Notes: a model not told the origin generated them from the letters alone. A stretch of 64,000 nt of DNA from Nocardioides sp. JS614 (GCF_000015265.1 NC_008699.1:62001-126000); one strand, 5' to 3'; positions 25,217-34,811 are shown, counted from the first letter of the stretch. Program-made: numbers and translations.

Positions 25217-26028
25217 CGCCCCCGCATGAGGCGCGCGGCGGGACGCTCGAGGCCCGCACGGCGATTGTCACCGGTGGCTCGACCGGAATCGGGATGGCGA
25301 CCGCGCGTTCGCTCGCCGGCCGGGGTGCCCACGTGGTCATCGCCGGCCGAGATCGCGACCGCGGCACCAGGGCTGCGGCGAATCTCGCCGCCGGGACGCC
25401 CGGGACGGTCACGTACGTCGAGCTGGACGTGCGGGAGGCCGAGTCGGTCGCCGGGCTGGTCGCGACCACCGTCGAGACGTTCGGCTCGCTGGACATCCTG
25501 GTCAACAACAGCGGAGTCGAGGCGGAGGAGGGGCCCGACGGGCCGTCCGAACCTGATTGGGACCGGATGTTCGCGACCAATGCTAAGGGCACGTGGCTGT
25601 GCTGCCGCGCCGCGCTTCCACACCTGGAGCGTACGCACGGGGTGATCGTCAACAATGCCTCCATGGCCGGCCTCATCGGTGTTGCCGGCGGAGCGGGCTA
25701 CGCGGCGTCGAAGGCCGCGGTGGTGAGCCTCACCAAGTCCCTGGCGCTCGCCTACGCCGAGCGAGGGGTCCGGGTCAACGCGGTGTGCGCCGGCCCGGTC
25801 GACACCCAGATGACCTACGACGAGTGGGAGCTGGTCGGCGGTCCCGAGGAGGGACTGCGCCGTGCACTCGCGCTGAGCCCGGCGCGGCGCATCACGGCGC
25901 CGGAGGAGGTCGCCGAGCTCATCTGCTTCCTGGCGTCCGACGACGCGGCGTCCATCACGGGGGCGGCGATACCGATCGACGGCGGCAAGACGGCGGGCCT
26001 GATGCCGACGGAGCGGTACCGCTGGTGA
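25213..26028 (+). CDS. Short-chain dehydrogenase/reductase
   Basis: A 271-residue classical SDR. Cofactor motif TGGSTGIG (around residue 20), NNSG after the central strand, catalytic Ser in NNASMAGLIG, and YAASK with the Tyr-x-x-x-Lys pair. The C-terminal VDTQMT and GAAIPIDGGKTAG are also typical. It oxidises or reduces an alcohol or ketone with NAD(P). A GTG start overlaps the permease stop by 4 bases, so its substrate is likely the imported compound or an early product. Confidence 0.92.
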   Translation: MTPPHEARGGTLEARTAIVTGGSTGIGMATARSLAGRGAHVVIAGRDRDRGTRAAANLAAGTPGTVTYVELDVREAESVAGLVATTVETFGSLDILVNNSGVEAEEGPDGPSEPDWDRMFATNAKGTWLCCRAALPHLERTHGVIVNNASMAGLIGVAGGAGYAASKAAVVSLTKSLALAYAERGVRVNAVCAGPVDTQMTYDEWELVGGPEEGLRRALALSPARRITAPEEVAELICFLASDDAASITGAAIPIDGGKTAGLMPTERYRW

Positions 26029-26054
26029 CCAAGCCGGTGACGCCGAGCCACCCG

Positions 26055-26074
26055 TTCATTAAGATGAATATATT
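26055..26074 (+). promoter_or_regulatory. AT-rich inverted repeat upstream of hydantoinase A
   Basis: TTCATTAAGATGAATATATT, with TTCAT and ATGAA inverted around a short centre, in the 112-bp gap before hyuA. It may be an operator for the XRE-cupin regulator and could also supply a -10 region (TATATT). It suggests an internal promoter for the hydantoinase part of the island. Confidence 0.35.
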
Positions 26075-26140
26075 GGCGCAACATAATGACCGAAGGGTCA
26101 GGATGTGGGCGCCGACCAATCGCGAAGGAGAACAAGCCTC

Positions 26141-28204
26141 ATGCCTGGATCGTCGTCTTCATCGGTCCGAGTCGCCGTCGATGTCGGGGGCACGTTCACC
26201 GATGTTGTGACGCTCGACTCGGCCGACGGGGCGCTCCGGTTCGACAAGGTGCCGACGACGCCTGCCGACGCCAGCCAGGGCGTGATCAACGCGTTCGTCC
26301 GGTCGGGCGTGGACATGCAGCGCGCTGGCTACTTCACTCACGGTACGACCCTCGGTCTGAACGCCCTCTTGACGCGGAACGGCGCGCGGACGGCGATCGT
26401 CACGACCGACGGCTTCCGTGACGTGTATCTCCTGGGTCGCACCGATCGGCCCGTCTCCTACGACTTCCGGTACAAGAAGCCCGAGAGCCTCGTCCGTCGG
26501 GACGCGATCTTCGAGGTCCCGGAGCGGATGAACTACCAGGGCCGGGTCCTCCGCCCGTTCGACGACGTCGCCGCGCGAGCCGTCGCCGAACGGCTCAAGG
26601 ACGCCGGGTACGAGTCGGTGGCCGTGTGCTTCCTGCACGCGTACACCAACCCCGACCACGAGCTGCGGATGCGCGAGATCCTCGCCGACGTAGCGCCGGA
26701 GATGGACGTCACGCTGTCCCACGAGCTGTCGCGCGAGTACCGGGAGTACGAGCGGACCAGCACGGCGGTCTTCGACGGCTACATCAAGCCGGTGGTGCGG
26801 CGCTACCTCGGCCGGCTCAAGAACGCGCTGGCCGAGAACGGCTTCGGGGGCCACTTCTTCATGATCCGCTCGGGGGGCGGCGCGATGACGGTCGAGAGCG
26901 CCCGCGAGGCGCCGGTGAACCTGATCCTCTCCGGCCCGGCCGGTGGGGTGATCGGGGCGACGTCGTTCGCGCGGACGACCGGTGAGGGCAACCTCATCAC
27001 CATCGACATGGGCGGTACGAGCCTGGACGCCTCGCTCATCGTCGACGGCGAGTCCGTCCTGCGGCACGAGGCCATGTTCGAGGGCCTTCCGCTGGCCATC
27101 CCGTCGCTGTACATCCACACGATCGGCGCCGGCGGTGGCTCGTTGGTCTGGATCGACGAGGGCGGCCACCTCCAGGTCGGTCCGCAGAGCGCCGGGTCGT
27201 CGCCGGGTCCCGCGGCGTACAACTGGGGTGGCACGCAGGCCACGTTCACCGACGCGGCGCTGGTGGTGGGCTATCTCGGGACCGAGACCGCGCTCGCCGG
27301 CAGTCTCGAGTTGAGGCGGGACCTCGCCGAGGATGCACTCGTGCCGAACGCTGAGGCGTTGGGCATGTCCGTCGAGACCGTCGCCCGCGGCGTGCTGCGC
27401 ATCGCGACCACCAAGATCGTCGGAGCGGTTCGCTCGATCACCGTTGACATCGGGTACAAGCCCAACGACTTCGCCCTGCTGACCTACGGCGGTGGCGGAG
27501 GTCTGGTCGCGGTCGATGTCGCGCACGAGCTCTCCATCCCGCGCGTCATCGTCCCGCCGGGCCCGGGAGCGTTCTCGGCGCTCGGCATGCTGATGGCCGA
27601 CGTCCAGCACGACTACTCCAGGACCCAGGTGGCTCCGTTGGACGGCATCGATCTCCAGCACTTGGAGTCGACGTTCGGCGAGATGGAGGGCGAAGGCGGT
27701 GCCGCGCTGCAGGACGAGGGCTTCGCGCCCGAGGATCGCAGGTTCCAGCGGTTCATCGACGTCCGCTACCTCGGCCAGGAGCACGCCGTCTCGGTGCCGG
27801 TCGAGCGGCTGTCGGCGGACGAGGACATCGAGCGTCTGCGTCACGAGTTCAGCGAGATTCACGAGCGGCACTACGGCCACGCGATGTCGGATCCGATCGA
27901 GATCGTCACGCTGCGCTCCCGTGCCGTCGGGGTCGTGGAGAGGCCCCGCCTGCCGGAGGTGCCCGAGCGGGAGGGCGACGTCCTGACGCCGATCGCCAGC
28001 AGGGGGGTCGTGCAGCCGGACGGCTCCCGTACCCCGTACCAGGTCTACGACCGGAGCCACTTCCGGTTCGGTGACCGCATCGAAGGTCCGGCGATCATCG
28101 TCGAGCACACCTCGACGACGGTCATGCACACCGGCGACACGGCCGAGGTCGGCCGTGTCGGAGAGATCGTCATCACGCTTGCAGAGGAGACGAACCGTGG
28201 TTGA
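26141..28204 (+). CDS. Hydantoinase/5-oxoprolinase subunit A (HyuA)
   Basis: A 687-residue ATP-dependent amidohydrolase subunit of the actin-like ATPase fold. Motifs: RVAVDVGGTFTDVVTLD at the N-terminus, THGTTLGLNALLTRNG, LSGPAGGVIGATSF and TIDMGGTSLDASL. HyuA and HyuB together open hydantoins, N-methylhydantoins or 5-oxoproline at the cost of ATP. ATG at 26141 has AAGGAG 10 bases upstream. hyuB follows with an 8-bp overlap, so a heteromeric enzyme is expected. The substrate is unknown; neighbours point to a proline-like ring. Confidence 0.93.
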   Translation: MPGSSSSSVRVAVDVGGTFTDVVTLDSADGALRFDKVPTTPADASQGVINAFVRSGVDMQRAGYFTHGTTLGLNALLTRNGARTAIVTTDGFRDVYLLGRTDRPVSYDFRYKKPESLVRRDAIFEVPERMNYQGRVLRPFDDVAARAVAERLKDAGYESVAVCFLHAYTNPDHELRMREILADVAPEMDVTLSHELSREYREYERTSTAVFDGYIKPVVRRYLGRLKNALAENGFGGHFFMIRSGGGAMTVESAREAPVNLILSGPAGGVIGATSFARTTGEGNLITIDMGGTSLDASLIVDGESVLRHEAMFEGLPLAIPSLYIHTIGAGGGSLVWIDEGGHLQVGPQSAGSSPGPAAYNWGGTQATFTDAALVVGYLGTETALAGSLELRRDLAEDALVPNAEALGMSVETVARGVLRIATTKIVGAVRSITVDIGYKPNDFALLTYGGGGGLVAVDVAHELSIPRVIVPPGPGAFSALGMLMADVQHDYSRTQVAPLDGIDLQHLESTFGEMEGEGGAALQDEGFAPEDRRFQRFIDVRYLGQEHAVSVPVERLSADEDIERLRHEFSEIHERHYGHAMSDPIEIVTLRSRAVGVVERPRLPEVPEREGDVLTPIASRGVVQPDGSRTPYQVYDRSHFRFGDRIEGPAIIVEHTSTTVMHTGDTAEVGRVGEIVITLAEETNRG

Positions 28205-29915
28205 TTCCATCACTGTCGAGGTCATCCGCCACAGCCTCCTGGCGTCGGCCGATGAGATGGCGCGCAACCTGTGCCGGACGGCGTACAACACCGTGGTCTA
28301 CGAGATCCACGACTACGGGATCGGGCTGCACGACGCGGCCGGCGACGTCGTCGCCGACACGCCGGGCATCGCGATGTTCACGGGGGCCAACGACGTGGGC
28401 ATCCGCAACACGATCAAGTTCCTCGGCGAGGACAACCTCCACCCGGGCGACGTGTACTTCCTGAACTACCCGTACTGGTCGTCGGCGCACACCCTGGACG
28501 CGCTCGTGCTCGCCCCGATCTTCGTGGGGGAGGAGCTCGTCGCGTGGTCGACCTGCCGGGTCCACCTGCTCGACCTGAAGCAGAAGGACGCGGGCTACGT
28601 GCTCGACTCCACCGACATGTCGCAGGAAGGCATCTTCTTCCCGTCGGTGAAGCTCTACGACCGCGGCGTGATCAACGACGACATCTTCAACGTGATCCGG
28701 TTCAACAGCCGGATGCCCGAGCGGACCATCGGCGACATCCAGGCACAGGTCTCGGCCTGTCAGACCGGGGAACGCCGGGTCCAGGAGATCGCGGCCAAGC
28801 ACGGCGTGGACGTCCTGCGGGAGGCGATGCGCGAGATCAACGACCATGGCGAGCGCCTGGCGAAGGCCGCGTTGGCGAAGCTGCCGAAGGGCACCTGGTC
28901 GGCGTACGACTTCGTCGACACCGACGGCGTCGTCAAGGACGAGATGGTCCGGATGGACGTCACGGTCACCGTCACCGACGAGAAGATGATCGTCGACTGG
29001 CGGGAGACCTCCAGGCCGGCCAAGGGCCCCATCAACCTGCCGCGTGGTCTCACGGTGGCCACGACGATGATGGCCTTCAAGGCGCTCACCACGCCGGACA
29101 CTCCGGTGAACTCCGGCAACTTCCGTCCGGTCGAGGTGCTCACGACGCCCGGTTCGCTGATGCATGCGGTTGAGCCGATGCCGACGTTCACGATCTGGCC
29201 GGCGATCCTCGCTCCGGAGGTCATCAACAAGGCGCTCGCCCAGGGGATGCCGGACCTGGTCCCGGCGTGCTCGGGTGGGGACGTCTGCTCGATCATGGCG
29301 CTCGGGGTCGACCCCGAGACGGGGGTCTCGTGGCTGGAGGCCACGAACGACGGGGTCGGTTTCGGCGCGCACTCGGGCGGCGACGGGTCGGACGGCATCA
29401 TGCACCTCTCGGAGCCGGGGTGTCGGAACAACCCGATCGAGATCCTGGAGACCAAGGCGCCCATGATCATCGAGAACTACCGGTACCGCACCGACTCCGG
29501 AGGTCCCGGGAAGTACCGCGGTGGCGTCGGCGTGGAACGCACCTACCGCTTCCTGGCCCCGTCCTCGGCGATCGTCATCAACTACAAGACCAAGACGAAG
29601 CCGTGGGGCATCGGCGAGGGTCGTGACGGCCTGAACAACACGGTCGTGCTCTACCCGGGGACCGACCGCTCCGTCGAGGTCGGCCAGAGCTACACGCACT
29701 TCGCGACCAACGAGTGCATGGCCAACGTCACCGGCGGCGGAGGGGGATGGGGCGACCCGTTCACGCGTGACCCGGCCGCCGTCGCCACCGACGTGCGGCT
29801 CGGGTTCGTCAGCGTCGAGCGTGCCGCGAGCGACTACGGCGTCGTGGTCGACCCGGCGACGTACGACGTCGACGAGGAGGCCACCCGTCGGTTGCGCTCG
29901 GTCGGTGCGTCGTGA
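28197..29915 (+). CDS. Hydantoinase/5-oxoprolinase subunit B (HyuB)
   Basis: A 572-residue HyuB. Opening VDSITVEVIRHSLLASADEM, then DTPGIAMFTGANDVGI, LHPGDVYFLNYPYWSSAHTL and, near the end, YRTDSGGPGKYRGGVGVERT are diagnostic. A GTG start with AGGAG upstream overlaps the hyuA stop. The next gene starts inside its stop (GTGA). It should form the complex that hydrolyses a cyclic amide with HyuA. Confidence 0.93.
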   Translation: MVDSITVEVIRHSLLASADEMARNLCRTAYNTVVYEIHDYGIGLHDAAGDVVADTPGIAMFTGANDVGIRNTIKFLGEDNLHPGDVYFLNYPYWSSAHTLDALVLAPIFVGEELVAWSTCRVHLLDLKQKDAGYVLDSTDMSQEGIFFPSVKLYDRGVINDDIFNVIRFNSRMPERTIGDIQAQVSACQTGERRVQEIAAKHGVDVLREAMREINDHGERLAKAALAKLPKGTWSAYDFVDTDGVVKDEMVRMDVTVTVTDEKMIVDWRETSRPAKGPINLPRGLTVATTMMAFKALTTPDTPVNSGNFRPVEVLTTPGSLMHAVEPMPTFTIWPAILAPEVINKALAQGMPDLVPACSGGDVCSIMALGVDPETGVSWLEATNDGVGFGAHSGGDGSDGIMHLSEPGCRNNPIEILETKAPMIIENYRYRTDSGGPGKYRGGVGVERTYRFLAPSSAIVINYKTKTKPWGIGEGRDGLNNTVVLYPGTDRSVEVGQSYTHFATNECMANVTGGGGGWGDPFTRDPAAVATDVRLGFVSVERAASDYGVVVDPATYDVDEEATRRLRSVGAS

Positions 29916-30895
29916 GCGAGCCGAGGCCGCGCCCGGCCGCGCGCGAGCCGCTCGTGCTCGACGCGGCCGTGCCCCTCGTCTCGCATCCCCGGCACCTGTC
30001 GGCTCTGCTCCCTGCGCTGACCGCGGGCGGCGTCGGCGTCCTCCTGCCGACCGTCGCGTCCATCGAGGACCTGGCCACCGTCAGCTCGACGCTGGGCGCG
30101 TGGCGAGCCTTCGAGGACGGACCGCCGCCCGGGGCGCGGTTGGCGCGATCGGTCTCCGACATCCGTGCCGCGCAGGCCGCCGGTGACCTGGCGGTCGTGC
30201 TCCACGTGCAGGGGCTGCACGCGGTCGGCGCGGAGCTCGACCGGCTCGAGCTCTACGCCGCCGCGGGGGTGAAGGTCGCGCAGCTGACCTACAACTACCG
30301 CAACTACCTGGCCGACGGATGCCTGGAGCCGGCCGACGCCGGGCTCAGCGAGTCCGGGCGTGCGGTCGTGGAGCGACTCAACCTGCTCCGGATCGTCCCG
30401 GACGTCTCGCACACGGGAGAGCGGTCCAGTCTCGAGATCGTCGAGATCTCCACGTCTCCGGTGATCGCCAGCCACAGCAACGCCAAGGCGCTGTGCGACC
30501 ACCCCCGGAACCTCGGTGACGGCCTCGCACGGGCTGTCGCCGCGTCCGGGGGAGTCGTCGGGCTCTGCGCGTTCCCGGCGTTCGTGGACGACACTGCCCC
30601 GACCGTGCGCCGGCTGGCCGAGCACGCCGCGTACTTCGCCGAGCGCATCGGTGCCGAGCACGTCGGGATGGGGCTGGACTTCTCCGACGAGGACGCCTCC
30701 GACTACGAGTTCTACGGCTACGACGAGCGGTACTACCCACGCCCGCCGTGGACCTGGCCGGCCGGGCTGGAGAGCCACGCGGACGTCCCGGGGCTGAGGG
30801 CCGCGCTGGAGCAGGTCGGCTTCTCCGAGGAGGAGACGGCCGGAATCCTCGGCGAGAACTTCCTGCGCGTCTTCGCCGAGGTCTGGGGAGCCTGA
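29912..30895 (+). CDS. M19 dipeptidase-like protein with missing metal ligands
   Basis: A 327-residue protein of the membrane (renal) dipeptidase fold. Late motifs are present: DVSHTGERSSLEIVE, VIASHSNAKALCDHPRNLGD and EHVGMGLDFSD. The first metal motif (normally D-x-H-x-D) reads LDAAVPLVS, and the bridging Glu region, normally EG, reads HVQGLHAVG. So the first His, Asp and Glu ligands appear replaced, while the two later His remain. It may be inactive, use one metal, or do another job. It overlaps hyuB by 4 bases and ends right before the GTG of the FAD oxidoreductase, deep within the operon. A canonical M19 gene lies at 53531. Confidence 0.8.
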   Translation: MSEPRPRPAAREPLVLDAAVPLVSHPRHLSALLPALTAGGVGVLLPTVASIEDLATVSSTLGAWRAFEDGPPPGARLARSVSDIRAAQAAGDLAVVLHVQGLHAVGAELDRLELYAAAGVKVAQLTYNYRNYLADGCLEPADAGLSESGRAVVERLNLLRIVPDVSHTGERSSLEIVEISTSPVIASHSNAKALCDHPRNLGDGLARAVAASGGVVGLCAFPAFVDDTAPTVRRLAEHAAYFAERIGAEHVGMGLDFSDEDASDYEFYGYDERYYPRPPWTWPAGLESHADVPGLRAALEQVGFSEEETAGILGENFLRVFAEVWGA

Positions 30896-32077
30896 GTGGA
30901 CTGCGACGTCGTCGTGATCGGCGCGGGCATCGTCGGGGCTGCCTGTGCTCGCCGACTGGCCCGAGCGGGCTTGGCCGTCACCGTCGTGGACCGTAGCGCG
31001 GCCGCAGGGGGCACGACAGCACACGGCGAGGGCAACCTGCTCGTCTCCGACAAGCGGGCCGGCGCCGAGCTCGACATCGCCCAGTACTCGGCGGAGCTGT
31101 GGCGCCAGCTCAGCGTGGAGCTGGCCGACGAGCTCGGGCCGGAGTTCCCGCCGCTGGAGTTCGAGGAGAAGGGCGGCCTGGTGGTCGCCACCGACGAGCG
31201 GGGCGCGGGCCCCCTCGTCGAGCTGGCGGCGAGTCAGTGTCAGGCGGGGGTTCGGGCCGAGGTGCTCTCGAGCTCCGAGGCCCGACGCCTCGAACCCGAG
31301 CTGACCCCGTCGACCGTGGCGGCCGTGCACTATCCGGAGGACGCGCAGGTGCAGCCGGTCGTCGCGGCCGAAGCGCTGCTGGCGTCGGCCCGCCGTGCGG
31401 GCGCCCGGATCCTCCCGCACACGGAGGTCACCGGCCCGGTGCTCTCCGAGGGCGGCCGGTTGGGTGGTGTCACCACGACGGCGGGCCCGATCCGGGCGAC
31501 GCACGTGGTCCTCGCGGCGGGGCCCTGGTCGGCCGGAGTCGCCTCGTCCCTCGGCGCCACGATCCCGGTCGTCCCGCGGCGCGGCATGGTGCTGGTGACG
31601 ACGAGGATGCGGCACCGGATCTTCCGGAAGGTCTACGACGCCGACTACGTCGGCGCCGTCGGCTCGAACGACTCTGACCTCCAGACGTCCAGCGTCATCG
31701 AGAGCACGGCGTCCGGCACGGTCCTGATCGGCTCCTCACGGCAGATGATCGGGTTCGACGACTGCCTGCGCGTGCCGGTCCTCGAGGAGCTGGCGCGCAA
31801 GGCCATCGATCTCTTCCCGTTCCTCCGCACCGCCTCGGTCATGCGGGTCTACGGGGGGTTCCGCCCGTTCACGCCGGACCACCTGCCGCTCATCGGGCCC
31901 GACGTCACCGTCCCCGGGCTCTGGCACGCGAACGGGCACGAAGGAGCCGGCATCGGACTCGCGCCGGCCACGGGCGAGATCCTCGGCGCCCTGGTCGCAG
32001 GTGAGCGGCCGGCGGTCGACGCGTCACCGTATCTGCCGGACCGGGCTGCTCTCGTGCCTGCCAGGGGCGTGCGATGA
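30896..32077 (+). CDS. FAD-dependent amine/imino-acid dehydrogenase, DAO-like subunit
   Basis: A 393-residue DAO-superfamily flavoprotein. It begins CDVVVIGAGIVGAACARRLA (Rossmann GxGxxG) and has GGTTAHGEGNL, YGGFRPFTPDHLPLIGPDV and HANGHEGAGIGLAPATGEIL near the C-terminus. It is followed without gaps by a [2Fe-2S] protein and a second flavoprotein. This trio matches the three-subunit D-hydroxyproline dehydrogenase, opine oxidase and hydrogen cyanide synthase group. With the DHDPS-family and aldehyde dehydrogenase genes downstream, D-hydroxyproline (to pyrroline-4-hydroxy-2-carboxylate) is the best-supported substrate. Confidence 0.88.
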   Translation: MDCDVVVIGAGIVGAACARRLARAGLAVTVVDRSAAAGGTTAHGEGNLLVSDKRAGAELDIAQYSAELWRQLSVELADELGPEFPPLEFEEKGGLVVATDERGAGPLVELAASQCQAGVRAEVLSSSEARRLEPELTPSTVAAVHYPEDAQVQPVVAAEALLASARRAGARILPHTEVTGPVLSEGGRLGGVTTTAGPIRATHVVLAAGPWSAGVASSLGATIPVVPRRGMVLVTTRMRHRIFRKVYDADYVGAVGSNDSDLQTSSVIESTASGTVLIGSSRQMIGFDDCLRVPVLEELARKAIDLFPFLRTASVMRVYGGFRPFTPDHLPLIGPDVTVPGLWHANGHEGAGIGLAPATGEILGALVAGERPAVDASPYLPDRAALVPARGVR

Positions 32078-32412
32078 GCGCGTTCCTCCGCCGGGCGGCC
32101 GACGACCCGATCCGCCGCCGTGACGGCAAGGCCATCTCCATCCGCGTCGACGGTGAGCAGCTCACCGGCGTCGAGGGGCAGAGCATCGCCGGCGTCCTCC
32201 TGGCAAGCGGTCGGCTCGACTGGCGGGTCACCTCGATCGACGGCCGGCCGCGCGGCGTCTTCTGCGGCATCGGCGTCTGCTTCGACTGCCTGGTGACGGT
32301 GAACGACGAGCCGGACGTCCGCGCGTGCCTGCGACGTGCGGTGCACGGCGACGTCGTCGCGCGGCAACACGATCCTCTTCCGACCCCGGTCGAGAGGGGC
32401 AGCGATGACTGA
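32074..32412 (+). CDS. [2Fe-2S] subunit of the imino-acid dehydrogenase
   Basis: A 112-residue ferredoxin-like Fer2_4 protein. Cysteine pattern CGIGVCFDC, with the last cysteine in RACL, fits a plant-type [2Fe-2S] cluster. The start overlaps the previous stop (ATGA). It would pass electrons between the two flavoprotein subunits. Confidence 0.9.
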   Translation: MSAFLRRAADDPIRRRDGKAISIRVDGEQLTGVEGQSIAGVLLASGRLDWRVTSIDGRPRGVFCGIGVCFDCLVTVNDEPDVRACLRRAVHGDVVARQHDPLPTPVERGSDD

Positions 32413-33871
32413 CGTCCTCGTCATCGGAGCCGGACCGGCGGGTCTCGCGGCGGCGGCGGCCGCGCGCGAGGCCGGCGGCACCGTCACCCTCCTCGACTCC
32501 TCGGACCTGCTCGGTGGCCAGTACTGGCGCCACCTGCCCAGCTCACGTCCGGCCGAGCGCGAGCGGCTCCTGCACCACGGCTGGGACACGTTCGCCGGTC
32601 TGCGCGAGCGACTCGCCTCGGACCCGCACGTGCGGATCGAGACGTCGGCCCAGGTGTGGGCGGTCGAGCGCGGTACGGGTGTCCCCGTCGTCGTGCACGC
32701 GCTGGTCGGTCCTCCGGACGCGCACGGGCGGGAGCGCGTCGCGCTGCGCCCGGATGCGGTGGTGTTCGCGACCGGCGCGCACGATCGGACGCTGCCGTTC
32801 CCCGGCTGGGATCTCCCCGGAGTCTTCACCGGAGGTGCCGCGCAGGCCCTCGCGAAGGGCGAACGGATCGCGGTCGGCCGGCGGGTGCTGGTCGCCGGGG
32901 CCGGCCCGTTCCTCCTTCCCGTCGCCGCGTCGCTCACCCAGGCCGGCGCGGCGGTGGTGGGCGTGCTCGAGGCGAACCGCCTGTCGACGCTCGCGAAGGG
33001 GTGGTCGCGGCGGCCCTGGCACCTGTGGTCGACGCACGCGAAGGCACGGGAGCTCGCCGGGTACGCCGCCCGTCACCTGCGGCACGGCATCCCCTACCGG
33101 ACCGGCCGGGCCGTCGTGGCTGCCCACGGCACCGATCGGGTCACCTCGGTGACCACGATGGCGGTGGACCGCGCCTGGGCACCCGTCGCCGGCACCGAGC
33201 GAGTGATCGACGTGGACGCCCTCTGCGTGAGCCACGGCTTCACGCCACGGCTGGAGCTCGCGGTCGCCGCCGGCTGCTCGCTGAGTCCGGACCGGTTCGT
33301 CACGACGGACCGCGACCAGCAGACGAGCGTCCCCGGGCTGTACGCCGCAGGGGAGATCACCGGAATCGGTGGGGTGGACCTCGCCCTTGCCGAGGGCAGG
33401 ATCGCCGGTTGGTTCGCCGCGGGCGGGCGGATCGACGACCGGGCGATCGACCACGACCTCCGCCAGCGGGACGTCTACCGGGCGTTCGCGGCACGTCTGG
33501 CGCAGGCACACGGGATCGGCTCCGGCTGGACCCGTTGGCTGGAGCACGACACCGTCGTGTGCCGATGCGAGGAGGTGTCGTTCGGTCGGCTGTGCGGCGC
33601 CGCCGACGCCACCATGACGACGTCCCTGCGGTCGTTGAAGCTCTCCAGCCGGGCCGCGCTCGGCATCTGCCAGGGCCGGGTGTGCGGGCGCTCGGTCGAG
33701 GAGATCCTCGGCTCTCGCGCGACGGGCGCGCCGGCTCGCGACGGGGTCGTCGCCGACCAGCGACCCATCGCCGCCCCGATCCGGATCGGGGACCTGGCCG
33801 CACGCCAGGGCTCCCCGCCACCACACGCCCCACCCACCAGCCCGTCCCAGACACCGAACGAAACGGAATGA
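32405..33871 (+). CDS. NAD(P)/FAD oxidoreductase subunit with C-terminal [2Fe-2S] domain
   Basis: A 488-residue flavoprotein. N-terminal TDVLVIGAGPAGLAAAAAAR, then GGQYWRHLP, a second nucleotide site VGRRVLVAGAGPFLLPVAAS and GLYAAGEITGIGGVDLALAEG. The C-terminal domain has the BFD-like cysteine set CRCEEV...ICQGRVCG. It is the alpha-type subunit of the D-hydroxyproline dehydrogenase/opine oxidase family. It overlaps the [2Fe-2S] gene by 8 bases. Confidence 0.9.
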   Translation: MTDVLVIGAGPAGLAAAAAAREAGGTVTLLDSSDLLGGQYWRHLPSSRPAERERLLHHGWDTFAGLRERLASDPHVRIETSAQVWAVERGTGVPVVVHALVGPPDAHGRERVALRPDAVVFATGAHDRTLPFPGWDLPGVFTGGAAQALAKGERIAVGRRVLVAGAGPFLLPVAASLTQAGAAVVGVLEANRLSTLAKGWSRRPWHLWSTHAKARELAGYAARHLRHGIPYRTGRAVVAAHGTDRVTSVTTMAVDRAWAPVAGTERVIDVDALCVSHGFTPRLELAVAAGCSLSPDRFVTTDRDQQTSVPGLYAAGEITGIGGVDLALAEGRIAGWFAAGGRIDDRAIDHDLRQRDVYRAFAARLAQAHGIGSGWTRWLEHDTVVCRCEEVSFGRLCGAADATMTTSLRSLKLSSRAALGICQGRVCGRSVEEILGSRATGAPARDGVVADQRPIAAPIRIGDLAARQGSPPPHAPPTSPSQTPNETE

Positions 33872-33878
33872 GATACCG

Positions 33879-34811
33879 ATGACCAGCAATTTCGACCTCG
33901 GCGGCGTTGTCGTTGCGACCACCCTGGCGTTCAAGGAGGACTCGTCGGCTCCAGGCGGCCTCGCGGTCGACTACGACCGGTTCGCCGAGCACTGTGACTG
34001 GCTGATCCGCAACGGCGTGCGCGGCGTCGGGCCCAACGGCTCCCTGGGCGAGTACTCCTCCCTCACGCCCGAGGAGCGCCGCCGCGTCATCCAGGTCGCC
34101 GTGGAAGCGGTCGCGGGGCGTGGCCTCGTGATCGCCGGCGCCCACGGCGTCGGTTGGCACCAGGCGCAGAAGTGGGCCGAGCTCGCCCAGGAGGACGGGG
34201 CGGACGGCGTGCTGCTGCTTCCTCCCATCGTCTACCGGGCCAACGACGAGGAAATCGTCGAGCACTTCAGCAAGGTCGCCGAGGTCGGGCTGCCGATCAT
34301 GGCGTACAACAACCCGATCGACACCAAGGTCGACCTCGTCCCGTCGCTGGTGGCCCGACTCGCCGAGATCCCCGAGGTCGTCGCGATCAAGGAGTTCTCC
34401 GGCGACGTCCGTCGGGTCCTCGAGATCCAGGAGCTGTGCGACATCGACGTGATCGCCGGTGCCGACGACCTGCTCTTCGAGTCGCTCGTGGTGGGGGCGA
34501 AGGGCTGGTTCGCGGGCTACCCGAACGCCTTCCCACGCGAGGCGGTCGAGCTCTACGACCTGGTGCAGGAGGGGAAGATCGCGGAGGCCCGGGAGCTCTA
34601 CCAGGCGGTCGTCGCGGTGTTCCGCTGGGACTCTCGCACCGAGTTCGTGCAAGCGATCAAGCTCAGCATCGACGTGGCGGGAGAGAGCTACGGCGGTGCC
34701 AGCCGACCCCCGCGCGGCCCGCTCAGCCCTGCCCAGGAGTCCGCGGTCCGCAGCGAGACCGAGCGGGCGCTCGCCGCGATCGCTGCCCGCCGTTCGGCGT
34801 CGGTGGCCTGA
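33879..34811 (+). CDS. DHDPS/NAL-family protein, probable pyrroline-4-hydroxy-2-carboxylate deaminase
   Basis: A 310-residue class I aldolase-fold enzyme. The Schiff-base Lys is in EVVAIKEFSGD and the conserved Tyr in MAYNNPID; GPNGSLGEYSSLTPEER is the substrate loop with an altered GTTGE motif. In hydroxyproline pathways a member of this family converts the pyrroline to 2-oxoglutarate semialdehyde (EC 3.5.4.22). The gene sits directly between the dehydrogenase subunits and the aldehyde dehydrogenase, which fits exactly. Related family members are sugar-acid dehydratases, so the call rests partly on context. Confidence 0.85.
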   Translation: MTSNFDLGGVVVATTLAFKEDSSAPGGLAVDYDRFAEHCDWLIRNGVRGVGPNGSLGEYSSLTPEERRRVIQVAVEAVAGRGLVIAGAHGVGWHQAQKWAELAQEDGADGVLLLPPIVYRANDEEIVEHFSKVAEVGLPIMAYNNPIDTKVDLVPSLVARLAEIPEVVAIKEFSGDVRRVLEIQELCDIDVIAGADDLLFESLVVGAKGWFAGYPNAFPREAVELYDLVQEGKIAEARELYQAVVAVFRWDSRTEFVQAIKLSIDVAGESYGGASRPPRGPLSPAQESAVRSETERALAAIAARRSASVA

